In this document: positions 37,145 to 45,278 of the stretch, piece by piece
How the letters are laid out: each line of letters opens with the position of its first letter
Numbering within the stretch: the first letter of the stretch is position 1
Assembly: GCF_019278465.1 (NCBI RefSeq)
Contig: NZ_CP058983.1
Span: forward strand, 2,603,501 to 2,667,500
Source: Tenacibaculum sp. AHE14PA
GTDB taxonomy: Bacteria > Bacteroidota > Bacteroidia > Flavobacteriales > Flavobacteriaceae
Direction of reading: 5' to 3'
DNA: 64,000 nt
Position numbers and translations under genes: made by a program
Notes under the pieces: generated by a model
What the model saw: only the letters and a program-made list of their open reading frames with translations
Told to the model about the DNA's origin: nothing
Databases searched by the model: none

Positions 37145-37220
37145 GAAGCTATTTCCTGCTTTCACTACTCGCTTTTTTCGTACCTCAAAAGAGCTCAAAC
37201 AAACCGTTCAATCAGGGCTA
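37145..37220 (-). repeat. Flavo-1-like structured intergenic element, copy 1
   Basis: On the minus strand it reads TAGCCCTGATTGAACGG, TTTGTTTGAGCTC, GCGAGTAGTGAAAGCAGGAAA and TAGCTTC. The same blocks recur at 42396-42462 on the plus strand (AGCCCCGATTGAAGC, TTTGTTTGAGCTC, GCGAGTGCGGAAAGCGGGAA, TTGGCTTC). Terminal blocks AGCC and GGCT-like ends pair, so a stem is plausible. From memory this resembles a dispersed element of Flavobacteriia, possibly the Flavo-1 RNA motif; this needs a covariance-model search. Confidence 0.5.
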
Positions 37221-37246
37221 AGTTTGTTTGTAAAATATTGAGGTGT

Positions 37247-37651
37247 TTAATCGAGTTTTGGTTTCTTTCTCAAAGTTTTTTTAACAGAGGCTCTTTTTTT
37301 GTTTTCAGCTTTTCTTAAAACAGCGCCTATACTTGGTTTCGTAGTTCTTCTTATTTTAGGTCTTTTTAAACCTTGGGTAATTAGCTCTAAAAAACGTTTT
37401 ATAGCAAGGTCTTTATTTCTGTGTTGAGAACGAGTTTCATCAGAAAATAATATTAAAACATGTTCTTTGGTAAGTCGAGAAGCTAGTTTTTTAAAGAGTA
37501 TTTCTTTTTGCCTTTCTGATAATTGGTTAGAGTTCGCAAGATCAAAAGTTAATTCTATTTTAGACGATACTTTATTTACATGTTGCCCGCCAGCACCAGA
37601 ACTTCTTATGGCTTTAAATTTTAGTTCTTTAATAAGTTCGTGCGAATTCAT
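37247..37651 (-). CDS. arfB: alternative ribosome-rescue factor ArfB / peptidyl-tRNA hydrolase
   Basis: About 134 residues. An ATG at 37663 would overlap the kinase gene upstream by 10 bases; the ATG at 37651 avoids this, and is preferred. The GGQ motif lies in SSGAGGQHVNKVSSK, the catalytic element of class I release factors, and there is no stop-codon recognition domain. The C-terminus is rich in Arg and Lys (RRTTKPS, KKRASVKKTLRKK), which in ArfB enters the empty mRNA channel of stalled ribosomes. It is the last gene of the thiamine-linked unit and is probably a passenger there. Confidence 0.9.
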   Translation of the reverse strand: MNSHELIKELKFKAIRSSGAGGQHVNKVSSKIELTFDLANSNQLSERQKEILFKKLASRLTKEHVLILFSDETRSQHRNKDLAIKRFLELITQGLKRPKIRRTTKPSIGAVLRKAENKKRASVKKTLRKKPKLD

Positions 37652-37653
37652 AA

Positions 37654-38265
37654 TTATAAACAAGGTTTGTTTAAAGTGGTAGAAAAAGAATACAGATTTT
37701 CTTTTTTAGAAAGTAATCCATCAATAATTTTAATTGCTTCTTTCAATCGCGTTTCTTTATCTCCTTTTAATAAAATATATGGTCGATTGTATTTTTTTAA
37801 GGTGTTTTCAAAAGCAGTAAACATTTCTAAACGTTCGCCTGGTTTATCACGTAAATCATCAGCTTCCCAAGGAGTATCAATATAAGTTAAGAAATAAATA
37901 TCATAAGAGTTTTCAATAGCAGCTTCATCGAGTATAGGATCTACAAAACCACCATAATATTCTTCTGAATATACTTTTGTTTCGAGTAAGTCGGTGTCGC
38001 AAATTAAAACTTTATCCGCTTTTAGCGATAAATCGTTTTCTAGTTTTATTTGTCCTTCGGCAATTGGTATTATGTCTTTTTGTTCACAAATTTTACGCTC
38101 GTTATTCCATTTTTCTTGCAAATACTCGCGCGCAAATTCTGGTGTCCAAACGGTACTGTAATAACGTGCTAATTGCCCAGAAAGCGTTGTCTTACCTGTG
38201 CTTTCAGGTCCGAATAAAACAACCTTTACAAGGTTGCTGTTTTTTTGTTTAAGCTTTTTTTCCAT
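37654..38265 (-). CDS. NadR-like P-loop kinase in thiamine locus
   Basis: A 203-residue AAA/P-loop protein like the ribosylnicotinamide-kinase domain of NadR. Walker A is FGPESTGKTTL near residue 18, then WTPEFAREYLQEKW (typical of NadR), DTDLLETKVY, and DLRDKPGERLEM. No nucleotidyltransferase domain is fused. It shares 40 bases with the end of the PnuC gene. Beside a PnuC-type transporter NadR normally traps nicotinamide riboside; here thiamine genes surround it, so it may phosphorylate thiamine instead. Activity is not proven. Confidence 0.82.
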   Translation of the reverse strand: MEKKLKQKNSNLVKVVLFGPESTGKTTLSGQLARYYSTVWTPEFAREYLQEKWNNERKICEQKDIIPIAEGQIKLENDLSLKADKVLICDTDLLETKVYSEEYYGGFVDPILDEAAIENSYDIYFLTYIDTPWEADDLRDKPGERLEMFTAFENTLKKYNRPYILLKGDKETRLKEAIKIIDGLLSKKENLYSFSTTLNKPCL

Positions 38266-38858
38266 GCTAAATAACCGCTAACGGCAATAAAGGTAAAAAT
38301 TAAATATTGAAAACTTGTAAACGTAAAGCCTTTGTAAAAATAAAGAGGCACAGAGATAATATCTCCGATAATCCAATAAATCCAATTTTCAATTTTACGT
38401 TTCGCCATCAGCCACATTCCTACAAAGAAAATAGCGGTAGTAAACGTATCTACATAGGCTGTCCAATTATTCCATTTATCAAAATAAGTATATACAGCAT
38501 ACACGAAAATTAGAGTTGCAAAAAAGATAAAAACACTAGTTTTCTTTTCTTTTGTAGTTGTTCTTGAAATAGGAGTAACATGTGTTGCATCTACATTTCT
38601 AGTCCAAATATACCAACCGTAAATACTCATGATAAAATAGTAGCCATTTATCATCATATCGCCTAATAGTTGCCATTTTAATAACAGATACACAAAAATA
38701 GCGGTGCTAATCATTCCGGTAGGAAATACCCAAATTTTATTCTGTTTAGAGAACCAAACAGATAAAAAACCAAAAATTACGGCAATAACTTCTAAGCAAA
38801 TATCTAAGGTCGAGTAAGTTGTGTACTGATTAAAAAGAAAATCAAAAACTTGGTTCAT
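38226..38858 (-). CDS. PnuC/PnuT family vitamin transporter
   Basis: A 210-residue membrane protein with about seven helices. Family marks are INGYYFIMSIYGWYIWTRN split across helices 3-4 and KIENWIYWIIGDIISVPLY near residue 155. PnuC imports nicotinamide riboside; the related PnuT imports thiamine. The neighbours (thiamine-binding protein upstream, TPP-riboswitch-controlled receptor downstream) favour PnuT. It overlaps the previous gene by 17 bases and the next by 40, so the genes are translated together. Substrate call is by context. Confidence 0.88.
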   Translation of the reverse strand: MNQVFDFLFNQYTTYSTLDICLEVIAVIFGFLSVWFSKQNKIWVFPTGMISTAIFVYLLLKWQLLGDMMINGYYFIMSIYGWYIWTRNVDATHVTPISRTTTKEKKTSVFIFFATLIFVYAVYTYFDKWNNWTAYVDTFTTAIFFVGMWLMAKRKIENWIYWIIGDIISVPLYFYKGFTFTSFQYLIFTFIAVSGYLAWKKSLNKKTATL

Positions 38859-39102
38859 AGTCGCTACGGTCAGATTTTACAATTTTCATAAATAAGATTC
38901 CGCTATCGATTAATTCGAAGGAGTTTTTTAATTCTGTAGTAACCACTTGCATTACGGTATCGTAATCACCATATACTTGTGTGCTTAAAGGGTTTTCAAG
39001 AACGGTTAAGCCAGAAGCTCTTAGTTTTTTTATAAAATTGATAATTGGTTCTTCAAATTTATTTTGAAGTGGCGTTAAGGTAAGTTCTACAGATATTTTC
39101 AT
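38842..39102 (-). CDS. thiamine-binding protein (MTH1187/YkoF-like)
   Basis: The ATG at 39102 gives 86 residues (MKISVELTLTPLQNKF); an upstream ATG at 39147 would add a less plausible leader. The whole protein matches the thiamine-binding YkoF/MTH1187 fold (PF01910): an N-terminal strand with ISVELTLTPL, helix PIINFIKKLRASG, then LENPLSTQVYGDYDTVM. Single-domain members bind thiamine or a related ligand in a homodimer. It overlaps the PnuC gene by 17 bases. No signal peptide, so it acts in the cytoplasm. Confidence 0.86.
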   Translation of the reverse strand: MKISVELTLTPLQNKFEEPIINFIKKLRASGLTVLENPLSTQVYGDYDTVMQVVTTELKNSFELIDSGILFMKIVKSDRSDYEPSF

Positions 39103-39182
39103 AAAAAAAGTTTCAAAAAGCGAAGTTACAAACTTTGTAGCTGTCATTTTATTGAAGAAAGAGATCTTTTAAAGGTGTTCTT

Positions 39183-39809
39183 TTAACTAGCATACACACA
39201 AGTAAAACCTTCGGTTTCTAAAAAGTAAATTTTATATTCATCGGTAACACCTTCGTATAAAATTTTACCAGAAGTTTCGTTTGTTTCAAAAGAGAAATTT
39301 TCAATGTAAATATTGTCTAAAAAGAGTAATTTTTTCTTTCCGTAAATTTTATACAAACTCTCTTTGGCTCCCCAGACAACGGTTAGTTTACTCACTAAAG
39401 CGTCATGGTTTGCGATCGATTTATATTCTTCAATTGGCGTAAATTTATGTGCTATTTTTAAAATTTTATCTCGTTGTTTTTCAATATCGATACCTACGGG
39501 TTTATCATCAGAAATTATAATACCCGAAAAAGTAAAAGAATGTGTGATCGAAATAAATTTACCGTCTTTTAAATGCGGTTTTCCGTATTCATCATATACT
39601 AAGTCTGCATCGGTATAGCCAAACTTATTTAGTAAGTGACGAACGCTTAAAAAACCCCTACGGTGTAAATCCGATTTCATGTTGTTAACTCGGTCTTTAC
39701 TACTCTGAGTAAGTTCAATGCCTTCAGATAAATTTTCAAAAGATTCTTCAATCTTCCAAATCAATACTTTAGTGGTTTCGTTTACCGTTAATGTTTTGTG
39801 AACAGGCAT
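39183..39809 (-). CDS. 4'-phosphopantetheinyl transferase superfamily protein
   Basis: A 208-residue Sfp/AcpT-like enzyme that moves phosphopantetheine from CoA to carrier proteins. The two Mg2+/CoA motifs are GIDIEKQRDK (about residue 105) and VWGAKESLYKIYGKK (about residue 155). The N-terminus is longer than in AcpS, typical of the Sfp class. It is the first gene of the minus-strand unit running into the thiamine genes; the gap to the thiamine-binding protein is 80 bases. No matching carrier-protein gene is nearby. Confidence 0.9.
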   Translation of the reverse strand: MPVHKTLTVNETTKVLIWKIEESFENLSEGIELTQSSKDRVNNMKSDLHRRGFLSVRHLLNKFGYTDADLVYDEYGKPHLKDGKFISITHSFTFSGIIISDDKPVGIDIEKQRDKILKIAHKFTPIEEYKSIANHDALVSKLTVVWGAKESLYKIYGKKKLLFLDNIYIENFSFETNETSGKILYEGVTDEYKIYFLETEGFTCVYAS

Positions 39810-39828
39810 ATTTTAGAAAGTTATTTCG

Positions 39829-39836
39829 TAATTTTG
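39829..39836 (+). promoter_or_regulatory. candidate -7 box of ahcY
   Basis: TAATTTTG matches TAnnTTTG, 36 bases before the ahcY start. No good TTTG lies at the correct distance upstream, so this is tentative. It also lies in the divergent gap to the phosphopantetheinyl transferase. Confidence 0.35.
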
Positions 39837-39872
39837 CGACTTAGAAATTTAGATATATAAATATACATAAAT

Positions 39873-41189
39873 ATGAGCACAAAAAACGCTACATACGTTC
39901 CTTTTAAAGTTAAAGATATCACTTTAGCTGATTGGGGAAGGAAAGAAATTTTATTGGCAGAAGCTGAAATGCCAGGATTAATGAGTTTACGTGAAGAATA
40001 TAAAGATGAGCAACCATTAAAAGGAGCTAGAATTGCAGGGTGTTTACACATGACGATTCAAACTGCTGTTTTAATTGAAACTTTACAGGCTTTAGGTGCT
40101 GAGGTAACTTGGAGTTCTTGTAATATTTTTTCTACACAAGATCAGGCTGCTGCTGCAATTGCTGCTACAGGAACACCTGTATATGCTTGGAAAGATATGA
40201 CAGAAGAAGAATTTGACTGGTGTATCGAACAAACTTTATTCTTTGGTGAAGATAAAAAACCATTGAATTTAATTTTAGATGATGGTGGAGATTTAACAAA
40301 TATGGTATTAGATCGTTATCCTGAATTAGCTGCGGGAATTAACGGATTATCAGAAGAAACTACTACAGGAGTTCACAGATTGTATGACAGAGTAAAGGCA
40401 GGAACTTTACCAATGCCAGCAATTAACGTAAACGATTCTGTAACTAAATCTAAATTTGATAACAAATACGGATGTAAAGAATCTGCAGTTGATGCAATTC
40501 GTCGTGCAACTGATATTATGTTAGCAGGTAAACGTGTTACAGTTTGTGGTTATGGTGATGTAGGTAAAGGTACAGCTGCTTCTTTTAAAGGTGCAGGTTC
40601 TATCGTTACAGTTACAGAAATTGATCCTATTTGTGCTTTACAAGCTGCAATGGACGGTTTTGAAGTTAAAAGATTAGAAACTGTTGTTGGTAATTCTGAT
40701 ATTATTATTACAACTACTGGTAACAAAGACATTATTCAAGGACGTCATTTCGAAGCAATGAAAGACAAAGTTATTGTTTGTAACATTGGGCACTTCGATA
40801 ACGAAATTGATATGGCTTGGTTAAATAAAAACCATGGTAATACAAAAGATACTATCAAACCTCAGGTTGATAAATATAACATCAACGGAAACGATATTAT
40901 TTTATTAGCAGAAGGACGTTTAGTAAACTTAGGTTGTGCAACTGGTCACCCAAGTTTTGTAATGAGTAACTCATTTACAAACCAAACTTTAGCACAAATC
41001 GAACTTTGGAAAAACAAAGATGCTTACGAAAATGATGTATACATGTTACCTAAGCATTTAGATGAAAAAGTAGCAAAATTACACTTAGCTAAAATAGGAG
41101 TAGAGCTTACAGAATTACGTTCTGAGCAAGCATCTTATATTGGTGTAACTGTTGAAGGGCCTTATAAGCCAGAACACTACAGATACTAA
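39873..41189 (+). CDS. ahcY: S-adenosylhomocysteine hydrolase
   Basis: A 438-residue enzyme that splits S-adenosylhomocysteine to adenosine and homocysteine, with bound NAD. Substrate region: [22 protein letters not shown] near residue 50 (split) and [14 protein letters not shown]. The NAD loop [14 protein letters not shown] lies near residue 222. The C-terminus ends PYKPEHYRY, the conserved Lys/Tyr tail that reaches the neighbouring subunit. The start [16 protein letters not shown] fits the family. It stands alone and is followed by a terminator. Confidence 0.97.
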   Translation: MSTKNATYVPFKVKDITLADWGRKEILLAEAEMPGLMSLREEYKDEQPLKGARIAGCLHMTIQTAVLIETLQALGAEVTWSSCNIFSTQDQAAAAIAATGTPVYAWKDMTEEEFDWCIEQTLFFGEDKKPLNLILDDGGDLTNMVLDRYPELAAGINGLSEETTTGVHRLYDRVKAGTLPMPAINVNDSVTKSKFDNKYGCKESAVDAIRRATDIMLAGKRVTVCGYGDVGKGTAASFKGAGSIVTVTEIDPICALQAAMDGFEVKRLETVVGNSDIIITTTGNKDIIQGRHFEAMKDKVIVCNIGHFDNEIDMAWLNKNHGNTKDTIKPQVDKYNINGNDIILLAEGRLVNLGCATGHPSFVMSNSFTNQTLAQIELWKNKDAYENDVYMLPKHLDEKVAKLHLAKIGVELTELRSEQASYIGVTVEGPYKPEHYRY

Positions 41190-41208
41190 ATTTTATTATT
41201 CTAAAATT

Positions 41209-41236
41209 GTCACCTTGAGCGTAGTCGAAAGGTTGT
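41209..41236. repeat. TCACCTTGAGCG...CGAAAGGTT repeat, copy 1
   Basis: TGTCACCTTGAGCGTAGTCG followed by AAAGGTTG recurs with one base change at 41467. ACCTT and AAGGT can pair, giving a small palindrome. This resembles a dispersed repeat common in Bacteroidota. No ORF. Confidence 0.6.
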
Positions 41237-41262
41237 TTTAGAATTTTATCATACATAAACTT

Positions 41263-41295
41263 AAAACCCTTGCATTAATTTGTAAGGGTTTTTCT
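41263..41295 (+). terminator. terminator of ahcY
   Basis: AAAACCCTTGCA at 41263 pairs with TGTAAGGGTTTT around a short loop, then a T-run follows. Confidence 0.8.
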
Positions 41296-41304
41296 TTGGC
41301 GTTT

Positions 41305-41415
41305 TCACAGGCTATCCGCTATATCTTTTCTAATATATGTTCTCGATACAATTCTTTTCATTCTTCAAAAAATCACTCGAACACACATTAAAAAAGGATG
41401 TCGCTGCTATCCTTA
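41305..41415 (-). repeat. Flavo-1-like structured intergenic element, copy 2
   Basis: On the minus strand it begins TAAGGATAGCAGCGACATCC and ends AAAAGATATAGCGGATAGCC. The two end blocks match the CATCCTTTT...AAAGATATAGCGGAAAGC pattern of the flavobacterial element. GGAT/ATCC pairs form internal stems (GGATAGCAGCGACATCC). It differs from copies 1 and 3 in the middle region. Confidence 0.4.
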
Positions 41416-41466
41416 ACGCAGCTTTAGGTTCACAACAATAACTTATTATAACTCCATTTTGTTTCC

Positions 41467-41495
41467 TGTCACCTTGAGCGCAGTCGAAAGGTTGT
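41467..41495. repeat. TCACCTTGAGCG...CGAAAGGTT repeat, copy 2
   Basis: Same as the copy at 41209, with GCGCAGTC in place of GCGTAGTC. It sits 66 bases before the 160-bp array. Confidence 0.6.
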
Positions 41496-41560
41496 GTTTT
41501 AATTGTTTTGGTATTATAGCTAATAATGTTGAATTTCGGAGCTATTCTATTTTAAGAAGA

Positions 41561-42230
41561 AGATTACTTCGTTTCTCTCGTAATGACGTTTGTTTAAGAA
41601 GTATAAATAGGTTTTATACCTAGTCTTAGTATAAAATTACATTTTCAGAGATTTTGCTATTTTGTAATCGTCATTGCGAAGTTTATTTTTTTAAACTGTG
41701 GCAATCTATCTCTAATAATAAGATTACTTCGTTTCTCTCGTAATGACGTTTGTTTAAGAAGTATAAATAGGTTTTATACCTAATCTTAGTATAAAATTAC
41801 ATTTTCAGAGATTTTGCTATTTTGTAATCGTCATTGCGAAGTTTATTTTTTTAAACTGTGGCAATCTATCTCTAATAATAAGATTACTTCGTTTCTCTCG
41901 TAATGACGTTTGTTTAAGAAGTGTAAATAGGTTTTATACCTAGTCTTAGTATAAAATTACATTTTCAGAGATTTTGCTATTTTGTAATCGTCATTGCGAA
42001 GTTTATTTTTTTAAACTGTGGCAATCTATCTCTAATAATAAGATTACTTCGTTTCTCTCGTAATGACGTTTGTTTAAGAAGTATAAATAGGTTTTATACT
42101 TAGTCTTAGTATAAAATTACATTTTCAGAGATTTTGCTATTTTGTAATCGTCATTGCGAAGTTTATTTTTTTAAACTGTGGCAATCTATCTCTAATAATA
42201 AGATTACTTCGTTTCTCTCGTAATGATGTT
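41561..42230. repeat. tandem array: four 160-bp units plus a partial fifth
   Basis: AGATTACTTCGTTTCTCTCG begins at 41561, 41721, 41881, 42041 and 42201, an exact 160-bp period. The units differ by a few bases only (for example GTATAAATAG against GTGTAAATAG, and TTATACC against TTATACT). The fifth copy diverges after about 27 bases. Each unit holds two arms in opposite orientation: AGATTAC...GTAATGACG, and CGTCATTGCGAAGTTT...AAACTGTGGCAATCT, each able to form a hairpin, with a GTATAAA-TAGG-TTTTATAC hairpin between. There are no unique spacers, so it is not CRISPR. Confidence 0.95.
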
Positions 42231-42395
42231 TTATTAATAATTATAGAGAAAGGTTTTAGTTCTTGTCTTTAAACACAAATATGTTTTTTTATAGCGTCAT
42301 TCAGAATTTATTTCAGAATCACATCTAATAAGTTAACTCATTATTTATAAACTAGAGTAACCAATTGTTTTAAAATTAAACGCATTAAAATGCCT

Positions 42396-42462
42396 AGCCC
42401 CGATTGAAGCATTTGTTTGAGCTCCTCGCAGAGAGCGAGTGCGGAAAGCGGGAATTGGCTTC
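42396..42462 (+). repeat. Flavo-1-like structured intergenic element, copy 3
   Basis: AGCCCCGATTGAAGC, TTTGTTTGAGCTC, GCGAGTGCGGAAAGCGGGAA and TTGGCTTC match the minus strand of 37145-37220 block by block. AGCC/GGCT and CCCG/CGGG-type end pairing supports a structured element. CTCGCAGAGAGCGAG lies in the centre as a stem. Confidence 0.5.
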
Positions 42463-42498
42463 AAAAAAAAATCCTACAACTAAGTTGCAGGATTTTTT
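42463..42498 (-). terminator. terminator of the thioredoxin lipoprotein gene
   Basis: ATCCTACAAC/GTTGCAGGAT with a TAA loop (one mismatch) is flanked by A and T runs; on the minus strand it directly follows the gene at 42519. Confidence 0.85.
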
Positions 42499-42518
42499 AT
42501 ATAAGTTTTAAACTTGAA

Positions 42519-43526
42519 TTATATCTTTAAAGAATTAAATAATTCAATTAGCCTTGGACTAGAAGGCCTAGGTGCATTTGCATCTACAATATTACCTTGT
42601 GGGTCGATTAAGATAAAACGCGGTATGCTATTTACTTTATAGGCACCAGCAAAGCTTTTATCTCTTTTAGAATACAATTGAATTCCGGTTAAGTTTTTGT
42701 CAGCTACCATTTTTTTCCAAGTTTCGTAATCTCTTTCGCTATCAACAGAAATACTTACAAATTCGATGTCTTTACCATGGTATTGCTTTTCTACTTTTTG
42801 TAAAAAAGGAATTTCTTGTTTACAAGGATTACACCAAGTTGCCCACATATCAATATAAACATATTTACCTTTTAAATCATCTAAAGAAGTGGTACCTCCT
42901 TTAAAATTCTCGTAATCAACAAACTTAGGCGACTCAATTCCTTTTGCTAATTTAGTAGCTAAATATAACTTGTCGGCATGTGTTTTGTTTAAGTAATTTG
43001 TTAAACCTGTAATGTTTTGTTTTTGGGAAGCAACAAAAGTAGAATCTAATTTAGTATCTGCTATTCTTTTGTTAAAATCAGCAGTATAATTATTTACTTT
43101 CGTATCAAACTTATCTTTTGGTAATGTAAATAAATCTTTATCATTTAAAAGGTTTTCTTGCAATAGTGATGTTTTTGCTAAGAAATTACTTTCATCAGAA
43201 CCTTCACCTGTATAAGTAACAGTTTCATCAAATTCTTTTGAGTCAATTGTCATGTTAACATTTGCACCGTTTTTTAAATATAAAGTTGTTGATTCTTGTC
43301 CGTCAAATAGACGATAAAAACCATCTTTAAGGTTCATCGTGTCTTTAAAAGCGCCGTTTTCGTTAACCTTAATTACTCTACTAAATTTTAATTGAGGATT
43401 AGAAATAACGATAGAATCAGAATTTTGATTTGTTATTTTTCCAGAAAAAGTAACAAAATTATTTGATTCTTTTTTACAAGAAATTATAGCAATGGCAATT
43501 GCCATTAAATAAACTATTTTTTTCAT
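42519..43526 (-). CDS. TlpA-like thioredoxin lipoprotein with DUF4369 domain
   Basis: A 335-residue periplasmic protein. The signal ends in AIISC (Cys17), a lipoprotein. A DUF4369 beta domain covers about 25-120 (FSGKITNQNSDSIVI near the start), a helical linker follows (residues about 120-205), then a TlpA/ResA thioredoxin domain from about 210 with the redox pair in WATWCNPCKQEIPF. Such proteins reduce periplasmic disulfides, e.g. for cytochrome c maturation. This fits the multiheme ActA made by this organism, but the link is only inferred. Confidence 0.92.
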   Translation of the reverse strand: MKKIVYLMAIAIAIISCKKESNNFVTFSGKITNQNSDSIVISNPQLKFSRVIKVNENGAFKDTMNLKDGFYRLFDGQESTTLYLKNGANVNMTIDSKEFDETVTYTGEGSDESNFLAKTSLLQENLLNDKDLFTLPKDKFDTKVNNYTADFNKRIADTKLDSTFVASQKQNITGLTNYLNKTHADKLYLATKLAKGIESPKFVDYENFKGGTTSLDDLKGKYVYIDMWATWCNPCKQEIPFLQKVEKQYHGKDIEFVSISVDSERDYETWKKMVADKNLTGIQLYSKRDKSFAGAYKVNSIPRFILIDPQGNIVDANAPRPSSPRLIELFNSLKI

Positions 43527-43603
43527 TGGTTTGATCTATTTAATTGTTTTTTATAAGTTACTAAATTACTGATTTTTCTGTACAAACACGATGTTTTAAC
43601 TTT

Positions 43604-45142
43604 TTATCCCAACCATCCTTCTCTATCTAAACTTCGATATTGAATTGCTTCTGTTAAATGATCAGATTTTATATTTATAGATGCATCAATATCTGCAATT
43701 GTACGTGCTACTTTTAAAATTCGATCATAAGCTCTTGCAGATAAATTTAGTTTTTCCATAGCCCTTTTTAGTAAATTTTTACTTTCGGTGGATAGTTTAC
43801 AAAACTCACGAATTTGTTTTACATTCATCTGGGCGTTGTAATGTACAGTATCCGAATTACTAAAACGTGCTGTTTGTATTTCACGAGTTTTTGTTACTCG
43901 TTTTCTTATTTCTACACTAGGTTCTCCTTTTCTTTCTTCTGATAATTTATCAAACGGAACCGGAGTTACTTCAATATGTATATCAATTCGATCTAATAAG
44001 GGTCCGGATATTTTACTTAAATAGCGCTGCATTTCTGCAGGCGAAGATGTCATTGGTGAGCTAGGATCGTTAAAAAAACCAGATGGACTAGGATTCATAC
44101 TAGCAACCAACATAAAACTACTTGGATAGTTTACTGTGAATTTAGCTCTTGATATTGTTACTTCTCTGTCTTCTAAAGGTTGTCGCATTACTTCTAAAAC
44201 TCCTCGTTTAAACTCTGGTAATTCATCTAAAAATAAAACACCATTATGAGCTAAGGAAATTTCACCCGGTTGAGGTAAGTTATTTCCACCACCAATTAAA
44301 GCGATATCCGAGCAGCTGTGGTGTGGAGATCTAAAAGGACGACTAAACTGTAATCCCGAATTTTTTATTTTACCAACAACAGAATGTATTTTGGTAGTTT
44401 CTAACGCTTCTTGCAATGTCATTGGTGGCAATATGGAAGGGAGTCTTTTTGCTAACATTGTTTTTCCTGCTCCTGGCGGACCAATTAAAATAATGTTATG
44501 TCCGCCAGAGGCAGCTATTTCCATACAGCGTTTTATACTTTCTTGTCCCTTTACATCAGAAAAATCAAACTCAGGAAAATCAATATGCTTGAAAAATTCT
44601 GCACGAGTATCAACTATTGTAGGCGTTATTAATTCTTTATTTTCTAAGTGATTAATAACTTGCATAATATTATCAACCGCTAGTACATTTAAATCATTAA
44701 CGATTGCAGCTTCTTTTGCGTTTTCTTTTGGTAGTATAAAATGCTTGTAACCTTCTTCTCTAGCTTTAATAGCAATTGGTAAAGCTCCTTTAATGGGTTG
44801 CAGACTTCCGTCTAAAGAAAGTTCTCCCATTATAATGTACTCGTTAATGTTTGTGGTTTTAATTTGATTAGAAGCTGCAAGAATACCAACAGCTAAGGTT
44901 AAGTCGTAAGCGGCGCCTTCTTTACGAATATCCGCAGGAGCCATGTTTATAATTATTTTTTTTCCGGGAAGCTTAAATCCATTATTATTTAATGCTGCAG
45001 AAATACGATATGAGCTTTCGCGAACTGCATTGTCTGGTAAACCTACCAAATGATAACCTACTCCTTTATCTATATTAACCTCTATAGTTATAGTTGTGGC
45101 TTCAATACCAAAAACAGCAGATCCATAGGTTTTTATTAGCAT
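43604..45142 (-). CDS. comM: YifB/ComM family Mg-chelatase-like AAA ATPase
   Basis: A 512-residue ComM-type helicase. The N-terminal ChlI/Lon-like domain (1 to about 170) starts MLIKTYGSAVFGIEA. Walker A is GPPGAGKTMLAKRLP near residue 220, Walker B VLFLDELPEF, and the C-terminal part holds RSLDREGW. ComM promotes branch migration during natural transformation recombination. Length and motifs are normal. It is separated from dsbD by a terminator. Confidence 0.93.
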   Translation of the reverse strand: MLIKTYGSAVFGIEATTITIEVNIDKGVGYHLVGLPDNAVRESSYRISAALNNNGFKLPGKKIIINMAPADIRKEGAAYDLTLAVGILAASNQIKTTNINEYIIMGELSLDGSLQPIKGALPIAIKAREEGYKHFILPKENAKEAAIVNDLNVLAVDNIMQVINHLENKELITPTIVDTRAEFFKHIDFPEFDFSDVKGQESIKRCMEIAASGGHNIILIGPPGAGKTMLAKRLPSILPPMTLQEALETTKIHSVVGKIKNSGLQFSRPFRSPHHSCSDIALIGGGNNLPQPGEISLAHNGVLFLDELPEFKRGVLEVMRQPLEDREVTISRAKFTVNYPSSFMLVASMNPSPSGFFNDPSSPMTSSPAEMQRYLSKISGPLLDRIDIHIEVTPVPFDKLSEERKGEPSVEIRKRVTKTREIQTARFSNSDTVHYNAQMNVKQIREFCKLSTESKNLLKRAMEKLNLSARAYDRILKVARTIADIDASINIKSDHLTEAIQYRSLDREGWLG

Positions 45143-45225
45143 AACTTTCTCTTTCTGTTAAAGATAGCTAAAATTATTATCTTTTTTTAATTATAGATTG
45201 TGATGTTATTACTAGTTAGTCTAAC

Positions 45226-45258
45226 AAAAAAACACCTCTTTATTAAAGAGGTGTTTTT
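45226..45258 (-). terminator. terminator of dsbD (works on both strands)
   Basis: An AACACCTCTTT/AAAGAGGTGTT stem with a 3-base loop is flanked by A and T runs. It lies between dsbD and comM. Confidence 0.9.
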
Positions 45259-45278
45259 TAAATATATATTGTAATGGA

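Larger units (their letters stand above)
36788..37246. other. 459-bp regulatory leader region
   Basis: The gap between arfB and the receptor gene carries, in the direction of minus-strand transcription, a Flavo-1-like element, a TPP aptamer and a second long hairpin. No ORF is convincing. The sequence from 36788 to 36860 is AT-rich and unstructured by eye. Confidence 0.7.
41190..42518. other. 1.3-kb non-coding repeat island
   Basis: Between ahcY and the convergent thioredoxin lipoprotein gene lie, in order: a dispersed palindrome (41209), the ahcY terminator, a Flavo-1-like element on the minus strand, a second copy of the first palindrome (41467), a 160-bp tandem array (41561-42230), a gap of about 165 bases without clear features, a third Flavo-1-like element (plus strand), and a terminator. 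No ORF of useful length or coding pattern is seen. Confidence 0.8.

Noticed and set aside
39821..40051. minus-strand ORF across the ahcY start
   Set aside because: It overlaps the start of ahcY and the divergent promoter gap, and its sequence looks non-coding.
41561..42230. CRISPR array
   Set aside because: Repeats are 160 bp, whole units are near-identical, there are no variable spacers and no cas genes nearby.
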